Assembly (NCBI RefSeq): GCF_000170855.1
Contig: NZ_ABCQ01000018.1
Location: forward strand, 1-64,000
DNA length: 64,000 bases
Origin: Moritella sp. PE36
GTDB taxonomy: Bacteria > Pseudomonadota > Gammaproteobacteria > Enterobacterales > Moritellaceae
Direction: 5' to 3'
Shown here: positions 18,570 through 27,582 of the stretch, in pieces
Layout of the letters: every line of letters begins with the position of its first letter
Numbering within the stretch: position 1 is the first letter of the stretch
Program-made: the position numbers and the translations under genes
The notes under the pieces: model-generated
What the model saw: the letters and a program-made list of their open reading frames with translations, nothing else
Databases searched by the model: none
What the model was told of the DNA's origin: nothing

Positions 18570-18983
18570 TTATTTGTTTTCAGTATCCGTATTAGTGACT
18601 TGAACTGATGTCCAAGAATGACCTGATAACACCAAGAGACCAGCAAAAATACCTAAGTTTTTAATGAAGTTTTGCATTTCATGCGCCCCTTCTAAGCCCG
18701 TTAAGTTCCAGAAATCATGTAAATTAACATTAATAACCAGTACTAATCCTGCCAGCATTAGCGCAACGATAGCAGTATAACGATTGGCAATAAGCAAGAT
18801 AGCTGCAACAATCTGGAATACGCCTGCCGCCGCTAGCAGCACAGGTACAAACGGCATGTTATGCTTTTCCATTAAACCGATATGCATGTCCCAAGATACA
18901 AACTTCATAATGCCTGGAATTAAGAAGTACAACGCCAACATGATGCGGCCAACGGTTAATAACACCTTATTCATCTTATTCAT
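18570..18983 (-). CDS. DoxX family membrane protein
   Basis: The 137-residue protein has four transmembrane helices and the DoxX opening VGRIMLALYFLIPGIMKFVSW. MHIGLMEKHNMPFVPVLL and ITNLHDFWNL-like segments (VNLHDFWNLTG) follow the family pattern. DoxX proteins are linked to thiol and redox stress in other bacteria; the biochemical role here is unknown. Its start lies next to the ohr stop (one base between), so both are probably one transcript under the ohr promoter. Confidence 0.85.
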   Translation of the reverse strand: MNKMNKVLLTVGRIMLALYFLIPGIMKFVSWDMHIGLMEKHNMPFVPVLLAAAGVFQIVAAILLIANRYTAIVALMLAGLVLVINVNLHDFWNLTGLEGAHEMQNFIKNLGIFAGLLVLSGHSWTSVQVTNTDTENK

Positions 18984-18984
18984 C

Positions 18985-19407
18985 TTATGCTTGACCCTTT
19001 ACGCTAAGTTGCACATCAATATTACCGCGAACTGCGTTTGAATAAGGGCAAACCTGATGTGCTGTCGCCACTAATTTTTCAGCATCAGCTTGGGGTAATG
19101 CTAACTCAATAGCAAGGCTGACTGTTAACGCAAAACCACCCGTCGCATTAGGACCAATCCCCACTTCTGCAGATACCGGCGCAGCAGTAATTTTAATTTT
19201 CATTTCACGTGCTACATGCAGGATAGCATTCGAAAAACAAGCTGCATAACCCGCAGCGAATAACTGTTCTGGATTTGTCGCAGCGCCCGTGCCGCCCATT
19301 TCTTTTGGATAGCTTAGTTCTAACGATAGCATACCGTCATCTGTTGCTACTTGACCGTTACGACCAGCTGATGCGGTTGCAGTTGTGGTATAAAGTGTTG
19401 TCATCAT
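18985..19407 (-). CDS. ohr: Organic hydroperoxide resistance protein (Ohr/OsmC family)
   Basis: The 140-residue thiol peroxidase reduces organic hydroperoxides to alcohols in the cytoplasm using two cysteines, in FAAGYAACFSNAILH and HQVCPYSNAVRGN. NPEQLFAAGYAACF is the classical Ohr signature. The second ATG (19404) has a better Shine-Dalgarno distance than the first. Two TTGCGCGCAA palindromes lie upstream, one over the putative -35 region. No ohrR is in the window, so the regulator must be encoded elsewhere. Confidence 0.95.
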   Translation of the reverse strand: MMTTLYTTTATASAGRNGQVATDDGMLSLELSYPKEMGGTGAATNPEQLFAAGYAACFSNAILHVAREMKIKITAAPVSAEVGIGPNATGGFALTVSLAIELALPQADAEKLVATAHQVCPYSNAVRGNIDVQLSVKGQA

Positions 19408-19436
19408 AAATTCCTATAAAATATAGCTTGAGTTAG

Positions 19437-19504
19437 ATTGCGCGCAATTCAATTACCCTCACTATATTCTTGATAGAACTAAATTACAACTACATTGCGC
19501 GCAA
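19437..19504 (-). promoter_or_regulatory. Paired TTGCGCGCAA palindromes in the ohr promoter
   Basis: ATTGCGCGCAAT (19437-19448) and a second TTGCGCGCAA (19495-19504) lie upstream of ohr. The first overlaps TTGCGC, which stands 16 bp before TATATT on the minus strand and is a likely -35 element. This suggests repression, by analogy with OhrR/MarR control of ohr genes; the regulator is inferred. Confidence 0.6.
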
Positions 19505-19534
19505 CTTATATTTATAATTGAAACTCTAGAGAGT

Positions 19535-19570
19535 AAAAAGCCCCGCCATGAGGGACATGACGGGGCTTAT
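19535..19570 (-). terminator. Intrinsic terminator of the DUF3332 gene
   Basis: AAGCCCCGTCATG pairs with CATGGCGGGGCTT with TTTT after it on the minus strand, 28 bp past the stop codon. Confidence 0.9.
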
Positions 19571-19597
19571 ATAATAAAACAAAACAAAAAATAAAAT

Positions 19598-20149
19598 TTA
19601 TAGACTTGCGACGTGATCCAGCAGCTGTTGGTTATTTGCAACAGCAACTAAGCGACCTTGATTGTAAAAAGCAACATCATTATTAGCTAAACGTTTGCCA
19701 ATAATTGACTGTTCACTGCCGTCAACATAAGCAACCGTTAACTTTAAGCTATCATCATCAAGCACTTCCATTGACGTTGATTGAGTCGATACTTTTAAAT
19801 CCTTTAAAGGTGCGCCTGTTAATACGGGATCGAGATCATCATTTATCTTCATCCAAGCTTCAACAGGCGTATCAGCAACAGCAGGTCCCTTCTTGGTAAT
19901 CGGATTCGTACCAGTCCAAAACTCAATACTGTTAATCACCATCAGATCAACTAATGCCGTAACGCCATACACAGGTGCAGCCACAACATAGATCCCGGCA
20001 CGGCCATAACGGTTATCAACGGCTTTCAAATTCACGCCCATTGCTAATTGCGTCAGACCCATCTGGCCAATACAACCCGTTAGCCCAGATACAGATGCTG
20101 CGATGATCGTTGCACAAATCATTTTTTTAATTTTCATTTTACTTTCCAT
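19598..20149 (-). CDS. DUF3332 family lipoprotein
   Basis: The ~183-residue precursor has a lipoprotein signal ending in the lipobox LTGC (Cys26, or Cys22 if translation starts at the ATG at 20137, which has GGAAAG before it). The mature protein contains VDNRYGRAGIYVVAAPVYGVTALVDLMV and INSIEFWTGTNPITKKGP, the hallmarks I associate with DUF3332 (given here in separate parts). It has a short hydrophobic stretch in the middle and is probably anchored in the envelope. The role is unknown. The upstream gene is another lipoprotein on the same strand. Confidence 0.75.
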   Translation of the reverse strand: MESKMKIKKMICATIIAASVSGLTGCIGQMGLTQLAMGVNLKAVDNRYGRAGIYVVAAPVYGVTALVDLMVINSIEFWTGTNPITKKGPAVADTPVEAWMKINDDLDPVLTGAPLKDLKVSTQSTSMEVLDDDSLKLTVAYVDGSEQSIIGKRLANNDVAFYNQGRLVAVANNQQLLDHVASL

Positions 20150-20208
20150 TCGTAATTTATAAACATGACTACTTTTAATAAATACGAATTATTTCAATGT
20201 CGTATTTA

Positions 20209-21042
20209 TTACTTTTCCTGTGCCGTAAATTGCCCTAAAGCAATACCGACATTACTGTATAAAGTTAATGTATTATCAATCACTTTATAATTATCAGTTT
20301 CTGATAATGCGGTTAAAAATTGGATTTCCAAGTTCATTTGTTGAAAACACAATTTCTTTGTTGCTAGCAATTGAGTCAGATTTACGTTACTCGCGAGTAC
20401 ATCATAACGGCCGCTAAAACGATTGCAGCCAGCAAAGCCAACTACCTTATTATCATCTTGGGTAAACGTAAGGTAAGGCTGTTGCTGAGTCACTTCTGCA
20501 GTGATCGCTTGCGACCCTAACATCGACAGCTGCCACTGCGTATCAACCAAACTCGCTTGCCCATCATTTTGAACTTCAGCGCGAACCTGTGACACTAAAA
20601 TTTCACTTGGTTTTAGCCCTTGATTAGCAAATGCATCTACCTGCTGTGTATTGGTAAATAATAACTGACCATCAAGGGTGATCTGCGCGCGCAAAACATA
20701 ACGATGCAGCGGCTTAATTTGTGCCTCGTTATAACTTAAATTCACTTGATATGGTGGCGCCCCCACAGCTGTAAAGGTTTGCTCGGCAATCACTTCTGCT
20801 GGCATATCCATTTTTGAAATGTCTTCTAATATCAAACTCACTTCCGCACCCGGTGGCAGGGCAATGCGCTGTAAATAGAACACATTCGCAGTGATAGTCT
20901 GTTGTTGGATAATAGCCGCTTGCTCGACCTTAGTTGCTTGTTGGTCTGTGGTTGCACAGCCAGCTAGACTGATTAATAACCCAGTTATAATTGCAGCAGA
21001 TAATGCCGTTTTACGATTTAGTAGACGTCTATTTTTTTGCAT
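20209..21042 (-). CDS. Lipoprotein with YbaY-like and META domains
   Basis: The 277-residue protein has a lipoprotein signal with lipobox SLAGC (Cys29). Residues ~48-150 match the YbaY-like beta-sandwich: VFYLQRIALPPGAEVSLILEDIS, VNLSYNEAQIKPLHRYVLRA (shown in parts). Residues ~165-277 are a META/HslJ domain: VVGFAGCNRFSGRYDV and LATKKLCFQQMNLEIQFL. HslJ is linked to novobiocin resistance and heat shock, YbaY is a lipoprotein of unknown role. Both domains point to envelope work. It stands alone with 357 bp of non-coding sequence upstream, where only a weak hairpin is seen. Confidence 0.8.
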   Translation of the reverse strand: MQKNRRLLNRKTALSAAIITGLLISLAGCATTDQQATKVEQAAIIQQQTITANVFYLQRIALPPGAEVSLILEDISKMDMPAEVIAEQTFTAVGAPPYQVNLSYNEAQIKPLHRYVLRAQITLDGQLLFTNTQQVDAFANQGLKPSEILVSQVRAEVQNDGQASLVDTQWQLSMLGSQAITAEVTQQQPYLTFTQDDNKVVGFAGCNRFSGRYDVLASNVNLTQLLATKKLCFQQMNLEIQFLTALSETDNYKVIDNTLTLYSNVGIALGQFTAQEK

Positions 21043-21357
21043 GTAAATAACTACCTTTAAAGAGTATTTTGCACTTATTACTTGAATCCAATATCACACT
21101 CTCGAGATTAGAGCTAAGCGCATAAATTAGCAAATGATAAAACACTTAGAGATATAAAAGTAATTGCGTAAATACGGGTTAAGAACGATAGCGCTATAGG
21201 TAAATAATTACATATTAAAATATGACGACGCTCGACTCAGTAACGTTTAATAATCAGAGACGGCATAGTACACAATAAAATAAACCATACAATAGCACTA
21301 AGTATTATAGGGTGAAAAAACCGAGACTATTTCAGCATAATACCCGGTTAGATCAAA

Positions 21358-21384
21358 TTAAGCCTCTATAGAAGAAAGGCTTAA
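21358..21384 (-). terminator. Possible terminator hairpin after the amidohydrolase gene
   Basis: TTAAGCC pairs with GGCTTAA around a 13-base loop; on the minus strand it is followed by TTTGAT, so only weak termination is likely. The rest of 21043-21399 shows no gene. Confidence 0.35.
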
Positions 21385-21399
21385 AGTTTAGAAAGGTGT

Positions 21400-23754
21400 T
21401 TACTGTGGCGAAGATAACTCTAGTTCAGGTACTTGCTCTAGACTATTATCGACTGTTGTAGGCGGCTGTGGGATGGCCTTAACAATTAACTCAAATAACT
21501 GCCCTGACAGCTTATTCAACGCGGGTAAATCTAACGTCGCTGAGTATAAAGGTTTACCATTATTTTCGATTCTAGCCCTCACAACATACTCACCATTGTT
21601 ATCGAACAATGCCGGATCGTATTGTAACGAGATATTGTAAGGTGGTGGTGTGGTCGCCGCGACGGTTATCTGCCCCAACATTGAACTGCTAATATCCGTT
21701 TTAGAGATATCTTCAAGGGTCACGGTGATCGTAGAGGATGCAGGTAAAGCCGTGCGTTCTAGATACATCACCCGTACTTCTAAATGTTGTTTTTTAGGCG
21801 CAACGGCAACCGTATTCACTTGATCTTCAAACACTACGCCCCATACCGGGATATCTTTAATCTGCATCGGCGTGACTTTTAATGGATTTTGCTCAAGTAA
21901 AGTAAAGTTAGCGGTTTTACCAACGACGATCGATCCAATTTTATCTTCTAACCTTAACGTATGCGCCGCGTTAATGGTAATCGCTTGCATCGCTTGATAC
22001 GCAGTAATACGCTCTTGCTGTGAAACCTTATTTAGACCCGATGTGACACGGTTCACCGCTGTCCACGCTAACGTTAACGGCTCCATTGGTGCCATTGAAA
22101 AATCGGAATGGAATGAAACCGGCACATTGCTCTGCATTAAACTATTAACGCGCACTAAATTTTCGGCACGCTCGCTGCCTAATCCAAAATCCGAATATTT
22201 ATCCGCTAATGCCCATAAATAATACGGGTTAACCGATGCTTCGATGTCTAATTTTGCTAGCTGAGTCACTTGCTCTTTAGTAAAGTAGCCCATGTGATGT
22301 AAGGTAAATCGATGATCTTCACGCGCTAATTTAACCTGATCCGCTTGGTTAAAATCCAGCACTTGTTGGATCCCTAAGTCACCATTAGCATGCACATGGA
22401 TCTGATAGCCATTTTGCCAATAAAAACTAAGTTGCTGCTGGAATAGATCCAACGGTGTCATCCACTCACCTTCATGACCGTCTAAATAACCATCTTTCAT
22501 TTGCATTAACTGAGAGTAGATAGCCCCATCAGAGAATAGCTTCACTTGCTTAGGTAAGAACTTAATGTTGTCGGTATTGTATTCAGCTTCTAACGTTTCC
22601 ATGAACGCTAATGCTTTCTGATTGCTCTGGCCATTGGCATTATATAAATACGTACCACTCGGAATAAGAAAGACATCATAAGGTGGTTTTTGATCCATTT
22701 CTGATTTTAATAACTGGTATTCCAAATCAAAATTAGTACTTGGGAAACCCGGTTCTGCGATGGTGGTGATGCCATTTTTAAGCACTAATTTAGACATGAT
22801 GCTTAACCCTAACTTATAACTTTCAGGATTAATAAAATCAGCCGTAATCTTAGGTAATAATGCTAACCAGCCACCTTCATAAAAATGACCTTTTTCCCAA
22901 TCAACTTGCGGGTTGTCAGCAAAGTCGTCTTGCTTAATACCAAACTTGTTAATCGCGGCATTATTCAAGAATATTTCATGGAAAGAGCGGTGGATGATCG
23001 CAACAGGTTTGTCTGGCGACAGTTCATTTAACATCTCACGGGTTAACTCACCATGCCAAAGTTGATGATAACCCCAAACAAAAAATACCTTATCTTGGGC
23101 AGCATTGGCATCAATCGATTGCTTTAAACGTTCAAGATAAGCAAAATGACCAGATACCCCTTTTTTAACCTCATTAGGTAACACCCAATCATATGGGGCA
23201 ATAATTTCATTTGGCAGCATAATAGCCGCAATGGAAGGATGTACGTGCGGTTCGACAAAACCCGGTAACATGGTTTTCCCGCTAATATTAATGAGTTTAG
23301 TATTATCGCCACTGAGCTTCATCGCATCGATTTTAGCGCCAATAAAGATGATTTTTTTATCTTTGGTCGCGACCGATTCAGTATAACTAGGCTCCACACC
23401 TGCCATCGTCAAAATATCACCGCCAAAATAAATAGCATCAGCAATAACGGGTAATACTTTGATTGGTGATACTTCGGCACTTTTTAGTGGTAAATCGCTA
23501 GAGTCCGGCGTTTGTACACCAGCATTATCAATGCCTTTAGTTGTCTCTACCGTGTTTGCTTTATTTGCTGTTAATGGCGTGGCGGCTGTCTCATCTGAGA
23601 CCGTATTCGAAACAATGTTAGCTTCGGTGTTAGCCATTTCGTGTGCATGAGCTTGTATACCAAGCAATAGACCGCACAAGAGTGTAATTTGCATAAGCCA
23701 TTGCACAAAAACAGAAAACGATTGAATAGGGCTAACGAAGCCTTGAGTTGACAT
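21400..23754 (-). CDS. Exported YtcJ-type amidohydrolase with C-terminal YbaY-like domain
   Basis: The 784-residue protein has an N-terminal signal or anchor (residues ~17-38), a low-complexity Thr/Ala/Asp linker to ~100, and an Amidohydro_3 (YtcJ) TIM barrel from ~105 to ~650. Metal ligands are visible in TMLPGFVEPHVHP, QIHVHANGDLG and FTLHHMGY; VSFHSDFSMAPMEPL carries the late Asp. The barrel ends with TAANFTLLEQNPL-type sequence (GKTANFTLLEQNPL). The last ~130 residues repeat the YbaY-like fold (LEVRVMYLERTALPASS, VTLEDISKTDISSSML), the same type as in the adjacent lipoprotein at 20209. A fusion of these two is unusual. Substrate unknown; probably periplasmic. Confidence 0.8.
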   Translation of the reverse strand: MSTQGFVSPIQSFSVFVQWLMQITLLCGLLLGIQAHAHEMANTEANIVSNTVSDETAATPLTANKANTVETTKGIDNAGVQTPDSSDLPLKSAEVSPIKVLPVIADAIYFGGDILTMAGVEPSYTESVATKDKKIIFIGAKIDAMKLSGDNTKLINISGKTMLPGFVEPHVHPSIAAIMLPNEIIAPYDWVLPNEVKKGVSGHFAYLERLKQSIDANAAQDKVFFVWGYHQLWHGELTREMLNELSPDKPVAIIHRSFHEIFLNNAAINKFGIKQDDFADNPQVDWEKGHFYEGGWLALLPKITADFINPESYKLGLSIMSKLVLKNGITTIAEPGFPSTNFDLEYQLLKSEMDQKPPYDVFLIPSGTYLYNANGQSNQKALAFMETLEAEYNTDNIKFLPKQVKLFSDGAIYSQLMQMKDGYLDGHEGEWMTPLDLFQQQLSFYWQNGYQIHVHANGDLGIQQVLDFNQADQVKLAREDHRFTLHHMGYFTKEQVTQLAKLDIEASVNPYYLWALADKYSDFGLGSERAENLVRVNSLMQSNVPVSFHSDFSMAPMEPLTLAWTAVNRVTSGLNKVSQQERITAYQAMQAITINAAHTLRLEDKIGSIVVGKTANFTLLEQNPLKVTPMQIKDIPVWGVVFEDQVNTVAVAPKKQHLEVRVMYLERTALPASSTITVTLEDISKTDISSSMLGQITVAATTPPPYNISLQYDPALFDNNGEYVVRARIENNGKPLYSATLDLPALNKLSGQLFELIVKAIPQPPTTVDNSLEQVPELELSSPQ

Positions 23755-23844
23755 TACGCCACTCCCTTATAACTCAGTGAAAGTATGCATAAAATAACAT
23801 ATCAGTCGCTATAAGACCATAAAATCACCGTCACAGATGGGCTG

Positions 23845-24930
23845 TTAACTAGCCACTTTTTCTAGTTCATATTCACATTGCGCTACAAACTTACCAATTT
23901 CAATGTATGCCTCATCCGCCTCTTCTAAATCAAATAGATGCCAAACATGCAACATATTCGACCATGTCTGCAAGCGTACGTTAGAACCTTGTGAGCGGGC
24001 TTTATTGGTATAACGGCGAGAATCATCAACCATCATTTCGGTATCACTGGCCTGGATCAAAATGGGAGGTAAACCAGATAAATTGGCGAAAATAGGTGAT
24101 ACTTGTGGATCACGGGGGTTCATACGGAAAAGTATAGCGACCCAAATAAGTAACACAAACTGAGGAAAATGGTGAAACTTACCCAGAAACGGATGCAACA
24201 GGAAATCAGTTTTAGCGTTATAACTCAAACTGCCATAACTAAAGGTACTATCAATACAAGGACATATCGCAATTGCAGCGTCAACTTGACGAATTTTTTG
24301 CTGCTTGAGCCAACCAATAAGCGCAAGGGTTAAGTTGCCACCAGCAGAATCACCTGCAACATAAATTCGATGACACACTTGCGGATTATTTGGATTATTA
24401 GCCAGTAACCATTGATACGCATAGCGGCAATCTTGAATGCCCTTCACTCGTTTACCATCTGGGATCATGGCATAACTCACCGCAAAGACAGCGACACCGA
24501 GCTCACGAGCTAAACGCTCTGTCACTACTCGGTGACTCTTAGGACTGCCAACCGCAAAACCACCGCCATGAATATAAAGTAAGCGCTTATTTACATCACT
24601 ATTTTTATTTATCACCCACTCGCCCATAATGCGATGACCTTGAAAGCTTGTTGCGACGGGGATGATCACACAATCTAATTCAACATCACCTAAACGATCA
24701 ATATTTTTACGCAATGCATAAAGATACTTACTCGGTTTAATAAAACTAATTGGTTCCTTTATACTTTCAATAAGTTCCAGTGCTTGAGGATATTTATACG
24801 AAGGTGTCGGGCGGTAAAAGGTAGCACTTAAATCAGCACTATCATATTGGCGAAGATCTTCACCATATAGATTACGTATCAACAACAAAAAAATAACTAA
24901 AACGACAATAGCAGTAATCAAAAACCACAT
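23845..24930 (-). CDS. Alpha/beta-hydrolase of the hormone-sensitive lipase family
   Basis: The ~361-residue esterase has an N-terminal membrane anchor (MWFLITAIVVLVIFLLLI), then the oxyanion motif LLYIHGGGFAVGSPKSHR and the nucleophile GDSAGGNLTLALIG. The acid/base residues lie in QASDTEMMVDDS and NMLHVWHLF near the C-terminus. The frame opens at TTG 24990, but the ATG at 24930 has GGGAG at the right distance and gives a clean anchor, so I prefer it. It probably hydrolyses short-chain esters or lipids at the inner membrane. The amidohydrolase gene follows it 90 bp later on the same strand. Confidence 0.85.
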   Translation of the reverse strand: MWFLITAIVVLVIFLLLIRNLYGEDLRQYDSADLSATFYRPTPSYKYPQALELIESIKEPISFIKPSKYLYALRKNIDRLGDVELDCVIIPVATSFQGHRIMGEWVINKNSDVNKRLLYIHGGGFAVGSPKSHRVVTERLARELGVAVFAVSYAMIPDGKRVKGIQDCRYAYQWLLANNPNNPQVCHRIYVAGDSAGGNLTLALIGWLKQQKIRQVDAAIAICPCIDSTFSYGSLSYNAKTDFLLHPFLGKFHHFPQFVLLIWVAILFRMNPRDPQVSPIFANLSGLPPILIQASDTEMMVDDSRRYTNKARSQGSNVRLQTWSNMLHVWHLFDLEEADEAYIEIGKFVAQCEYELEKVAS

Positions 24931-25186
24931 GTTCACAACTCCCAGTCTGTGTTTAAAGAACAACAACCAATACCAAGCAATTAACCGCAACTAAAGCGAT
25001 AACAGTATTATTCAAAAAAAACAATCCGGCAGCGTCGATAACACCATGAAAACGCTAGCTTGACCGCAAAATATTCATTGCAATGTGAAGCTAGCTCACA
25101 ACATCGGTCATCCACCAAAACATCAACGACACACAGTGCCTATATACCCAAATTAGTTCAGGGAAACCACTGGTTCACGACATTCG

Positions 25187-26362
25187 TTAGTTTAAAATGA
25201 CTAAATCATCTATTTGCACATTGGCCGTTGGTTGCCTATCAGTGGTCTTCAAACTCGCTTGCTGGTCGTAAAGTTTCGTTACTTCAACTTCGCTACTACT
25301 ATTAGTCTCTTTTTTACGGCTGATACCAAACTGATCAACATAACTGCCTGTATGCTTGATCATAAATTTATCACCTAATTTTAGACCATTATTACGACCT
25401 ATATTAATTTCCACTTCATTACCATCCACAGCAATAACACGCGCTTCAACCAATTTACATTGCAAACTGGCATCTAAATCGAATAATACATCGTCAATAA
25501 TTAACTGCAAAGATTGGCCAAACTCAGAGCGCCAAAATTTTAACGTATCCGTATCCACAATGCGGTGCTTCGCAAATTCCCACTTAGTGACTTTGCTGTA
25601 GTTACGATCAAATAATAAACTACCATTAAAACCATCAAAAACTTGTATATTCAAGCGGAAATTACGCTCAGGCAAATCATCCGCGAATATTTTCGCGATA
25701 CCATTAACAGCAGGTTTAAATGTCGATAAGTCTGTAATTGTGCCCAAAATAATATACTGACTATCTGCTGACTTGCTGATTTGCTTAACTTCTTGTCCAG
25801 TTAAATTGCCTCGCAGCGGCAAAGAACTGCCGCTAAAACCGATGTTTTGATTAATAAATTCACGAGCATCAAAAGTTTGACTATTTTTACGCAGACTTTG
25901 GTACAACAAACGACTAAAAGATTCGTTAATATTGTAGATACCACCATAACTGGCTTGTTCACGGTGCCTGATACCAAAACGTAATAACGACACTGATTTT
26001 TGATAACCCGCACTTAAGCATTTATTACGGTCTGCAACGATATCCGTTACAATTTGCACCCTGATTTTATCTAATTTAATCGATTCACTTTTTAATCGGA
26101 TATCCCTCACCTCACCATCCATACGGATCTGAAAGCTATCAGATAATATCCTACCGCCGTTAAAAGATTGTAAGCTAGAAACCGATGCGCCTGCATATAA
26201 TAGTGCTTGTTTCAATGCATTGCGTACCGCTAACTCTCGTGCAATATCAACGTCACCGTCAATAATTATCGCCTCACCCTCAACCTCATACCATTCAGCA
26301 TGTAGAGTGAACGAACAACAAATTAGCAATAGTAGTAGCAGTTTTTTCATTTTTAATCGCAT
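25187..26362 (-). CDS. flgT: Flagellar assembly protein FlgT
   Basis: The precursor has a signal peptide (MKKLLLLLLICCSFTLHAEW, start possibly at 26350) and a mature part beginning YEVEGEAIIIDGDVDIAREL. In Vibrio, FlgT builds the H ring around the LP ring and helps recruit MotX/MotY for sodium-driven motors. Its length (391) and the C-terminal domain with EINIGRNNGLKLGDKFMI match the three-domain family. It is divergent from a lipoprotein-flgO-flgP operon, the same neighbourhood as in Vibrio. 24931-25186 has no recognisable gene. Confidence 0.9.
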   Translation of the reverse strand: MRLKMKKLLLLLLICCSFTLHAEWYEVEGEAIIIDGDVDIARELAVRNALKQALLYAGASVSSLQSFNGGRILSDSFQIRMDGEVRDIRLKSESIKLDKIRVQIVTDIVADRNKCLSAGYQKSVSLLRFGIRHREQASYGGIYNINESFSRLLYQSLRKNSQTFDAREFINQNIGFSGSSLPLRGNLTGQEVKQISKSADSQYIILGTITDLSTFKPAVNGIAKIFADDLPERNFRLNIQVFDGFNGSLLFDRNYSKVTKWEFAKHRIVDTDTLKFWRSEFGQSLQLIIDDVLFDLDASLQCKLVEARVIAVDGNEVEINIGRNNGLKLGDKFMIKHTGSYVDQFGISRKKETNSSSEVEVTKLYDQQASLKTTDRQPTANVQIDDLVILN

Positions 26363-26494
26363 ATGAATTTTGAATATGTCTATTTTAAAAGCAACATTTG
26401 TACCAGATCAAATTTTTCTGAATATAAAACCGTATCTAGGTTAATTTAATAGATAATAACGCTATCATAATAAAAATTAAGTTGTATCCATTTA

Positions 26495-26511
26495 TTGGCA
26501 AGTAATTTGCT
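26495..26511 (+). promoter_or_regulatory. Sigma54 promoter upstream of the lipoprotein-flgO-flgP operon
   Basis: TTGGCAAGTAATTTGCT has the -24 GG (26497-26498) and -12 GC (26509-26510) with exactly 10 bp between. It is 66 bp before the first gene, and predicts a start near 26521. Flagellar class III genes in Vibrio use sigma54 with FlrC, which supports it. Confidence 0.75.
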
Positions 26512-26577
26512 AGTGTTTATGTATATCTCTAACGATGTATCCTTATAATCACGCATAGCATAATTTTAGGAACTAAT

Positions 26578-26847
26578 ATGAAGCGTTTTTTACTACCGTT
26601 ATTAGCGGTTGTGTTGACTTCAGCCTGTACTGTGATTGAAGAGCCTAATCACGTTTTATTGACTGGCGCAAATACCACAGTGCAGCCTGTCATTATTAAA
26701 CAAGTTATTATTCAACCTATTTATCAGCCAAATGGGCATAATGCAAATATGGCACAAAGTATGCTAACTAAAGAACAGTATAATAATATATTTAGAAGTC
26801 CTTATACCTACCCTTACCGCCGTGACATTTCAACCAGCGGTAAATAA
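26578..26847 (+). CDS. Small predicted lipoprotein of the flgOP operon
   Basis: The 89-residue precursor has a lipobox LTSAC (Cys17) after a short hydrophobic signal. The mature part is ~73 residues with a repetitive region rich in Val, Ile and Gln (QPVIIKQVIIQPIYQP) and a Tyr/Pro-rich segment near the end (PYTYPYRRD). I do not recognise the family. Its position first in a sigma54-driven operon with flgO and flgP, 39 bp before flgO, suggests an outer-membrane role in the flagellar basal body. Confidence 0.75.
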   Translation: MKRFLLPLLAVVLTSACTVIEEPNHVLLTGANTTVQPVIIKQVIIQPIYQPNGHNANMAQSMLTKEQYNNIFRSPYTYPYRRDISTSGK

Positions 26848-26886
26848 CGGTTTAATGACAATAATTAAAGCATTTAAGGAAGTAAC

Positions 26887-27573
26887 ATGAAAAAGGCAGT
26901 CATAGCTATCAGCCTAATTACCTTACTCACAGGTTGCGCATTAAAGCAGCCAGCAAGCTCGACGAATGAGCCGAAAGAAACACCGCCTCATTCAACGTGG
27001 GACGGTAATTCGTATGAGCCAAAATATCCAAGAAGTCTGTTACCAAACCAACCGATAAACTATACCCAAGAGTTAAGTTTCATCGTGCGTGGTTTAGCGG
27101 ATCAGCTGATCGTCAATGATTTGTCTATTATTCCTAATAATGAACCGATTGCCGTCACTTCTTTCGTCAATCTTGACGATCTATCGACAACAAATTGGCT
27201 CGGTCAGACCTTATCTGAATCTTTTATTCACGAATTAACCATTCGTCGTATTCCGGTTATTGATTATAAAACCACAGGCACGATCAGTGTTACTGGCCAA
27301 GGTGACTTTGTATTCACCCGTGATTGGAAAAAATTACGCGGTCAATTACCGGTATCACGTATCCTTACGGGCACGATGTCACGTAACAGTGAAGGCGTGA
27401 TTGTTAATATGCGTATCATTAATATGGAATCAGGTTTTGTTGAATCTACAGCGCAAGGCATTATTCCTAACCATCTCGTTATTGGCGGCTCAAATAGTAT
27501 GGGTCCATTAGAGGGGCGTGGTCGTTATATTTACCGTACTGGTTCAGCACCTTCTGTGCGTATAACTAATTAA
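26887..27573 (+). CDS. flgO: FlgO-family outer-membrane lipoprotein
   Basis: The 228-residue precursor has lipobox LLTGC (Cys17). The mature part carries the FlgO core: LADQLIVNDLSIIPNNEPIAVTSFVNLDDL (as separate parts LADQLIVND and IAVTSFVNLDDL), LGQTLSESFIHELTIRRIPVI and ILTGTMSRNSEGVIVNMRII. FlgO is an outer-membrane protein needed for full motility and stable flagella in Vibrio. It is 39 bp after the small lipoprotein gene and 9 bp before flgP. The neighbours make the flagellar assignment strong. Confidence 0.9.
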   Translation: MKKAVIAISLITLLTGCALKQPASSTNEPKETPPHSTWDGNSYEPKYPRSLLPNQPINYTQELSFIVRGLADQLIVNDLSIIPNNEPIAVTSFVNLDDLSTTNWLGQTLSESFIHELTIRRIPVIDYKTTGTISVTGQGDFVFTRDWKKLRGQLPVSRILTGTMSRNSEGVIVNMRIINMESGFVESTAQGIIPNHLVIGGSNSMGPLEGRGRYIYRTGSAPSVRITN

Positions 27574-27582
27574 GGTTTATCA

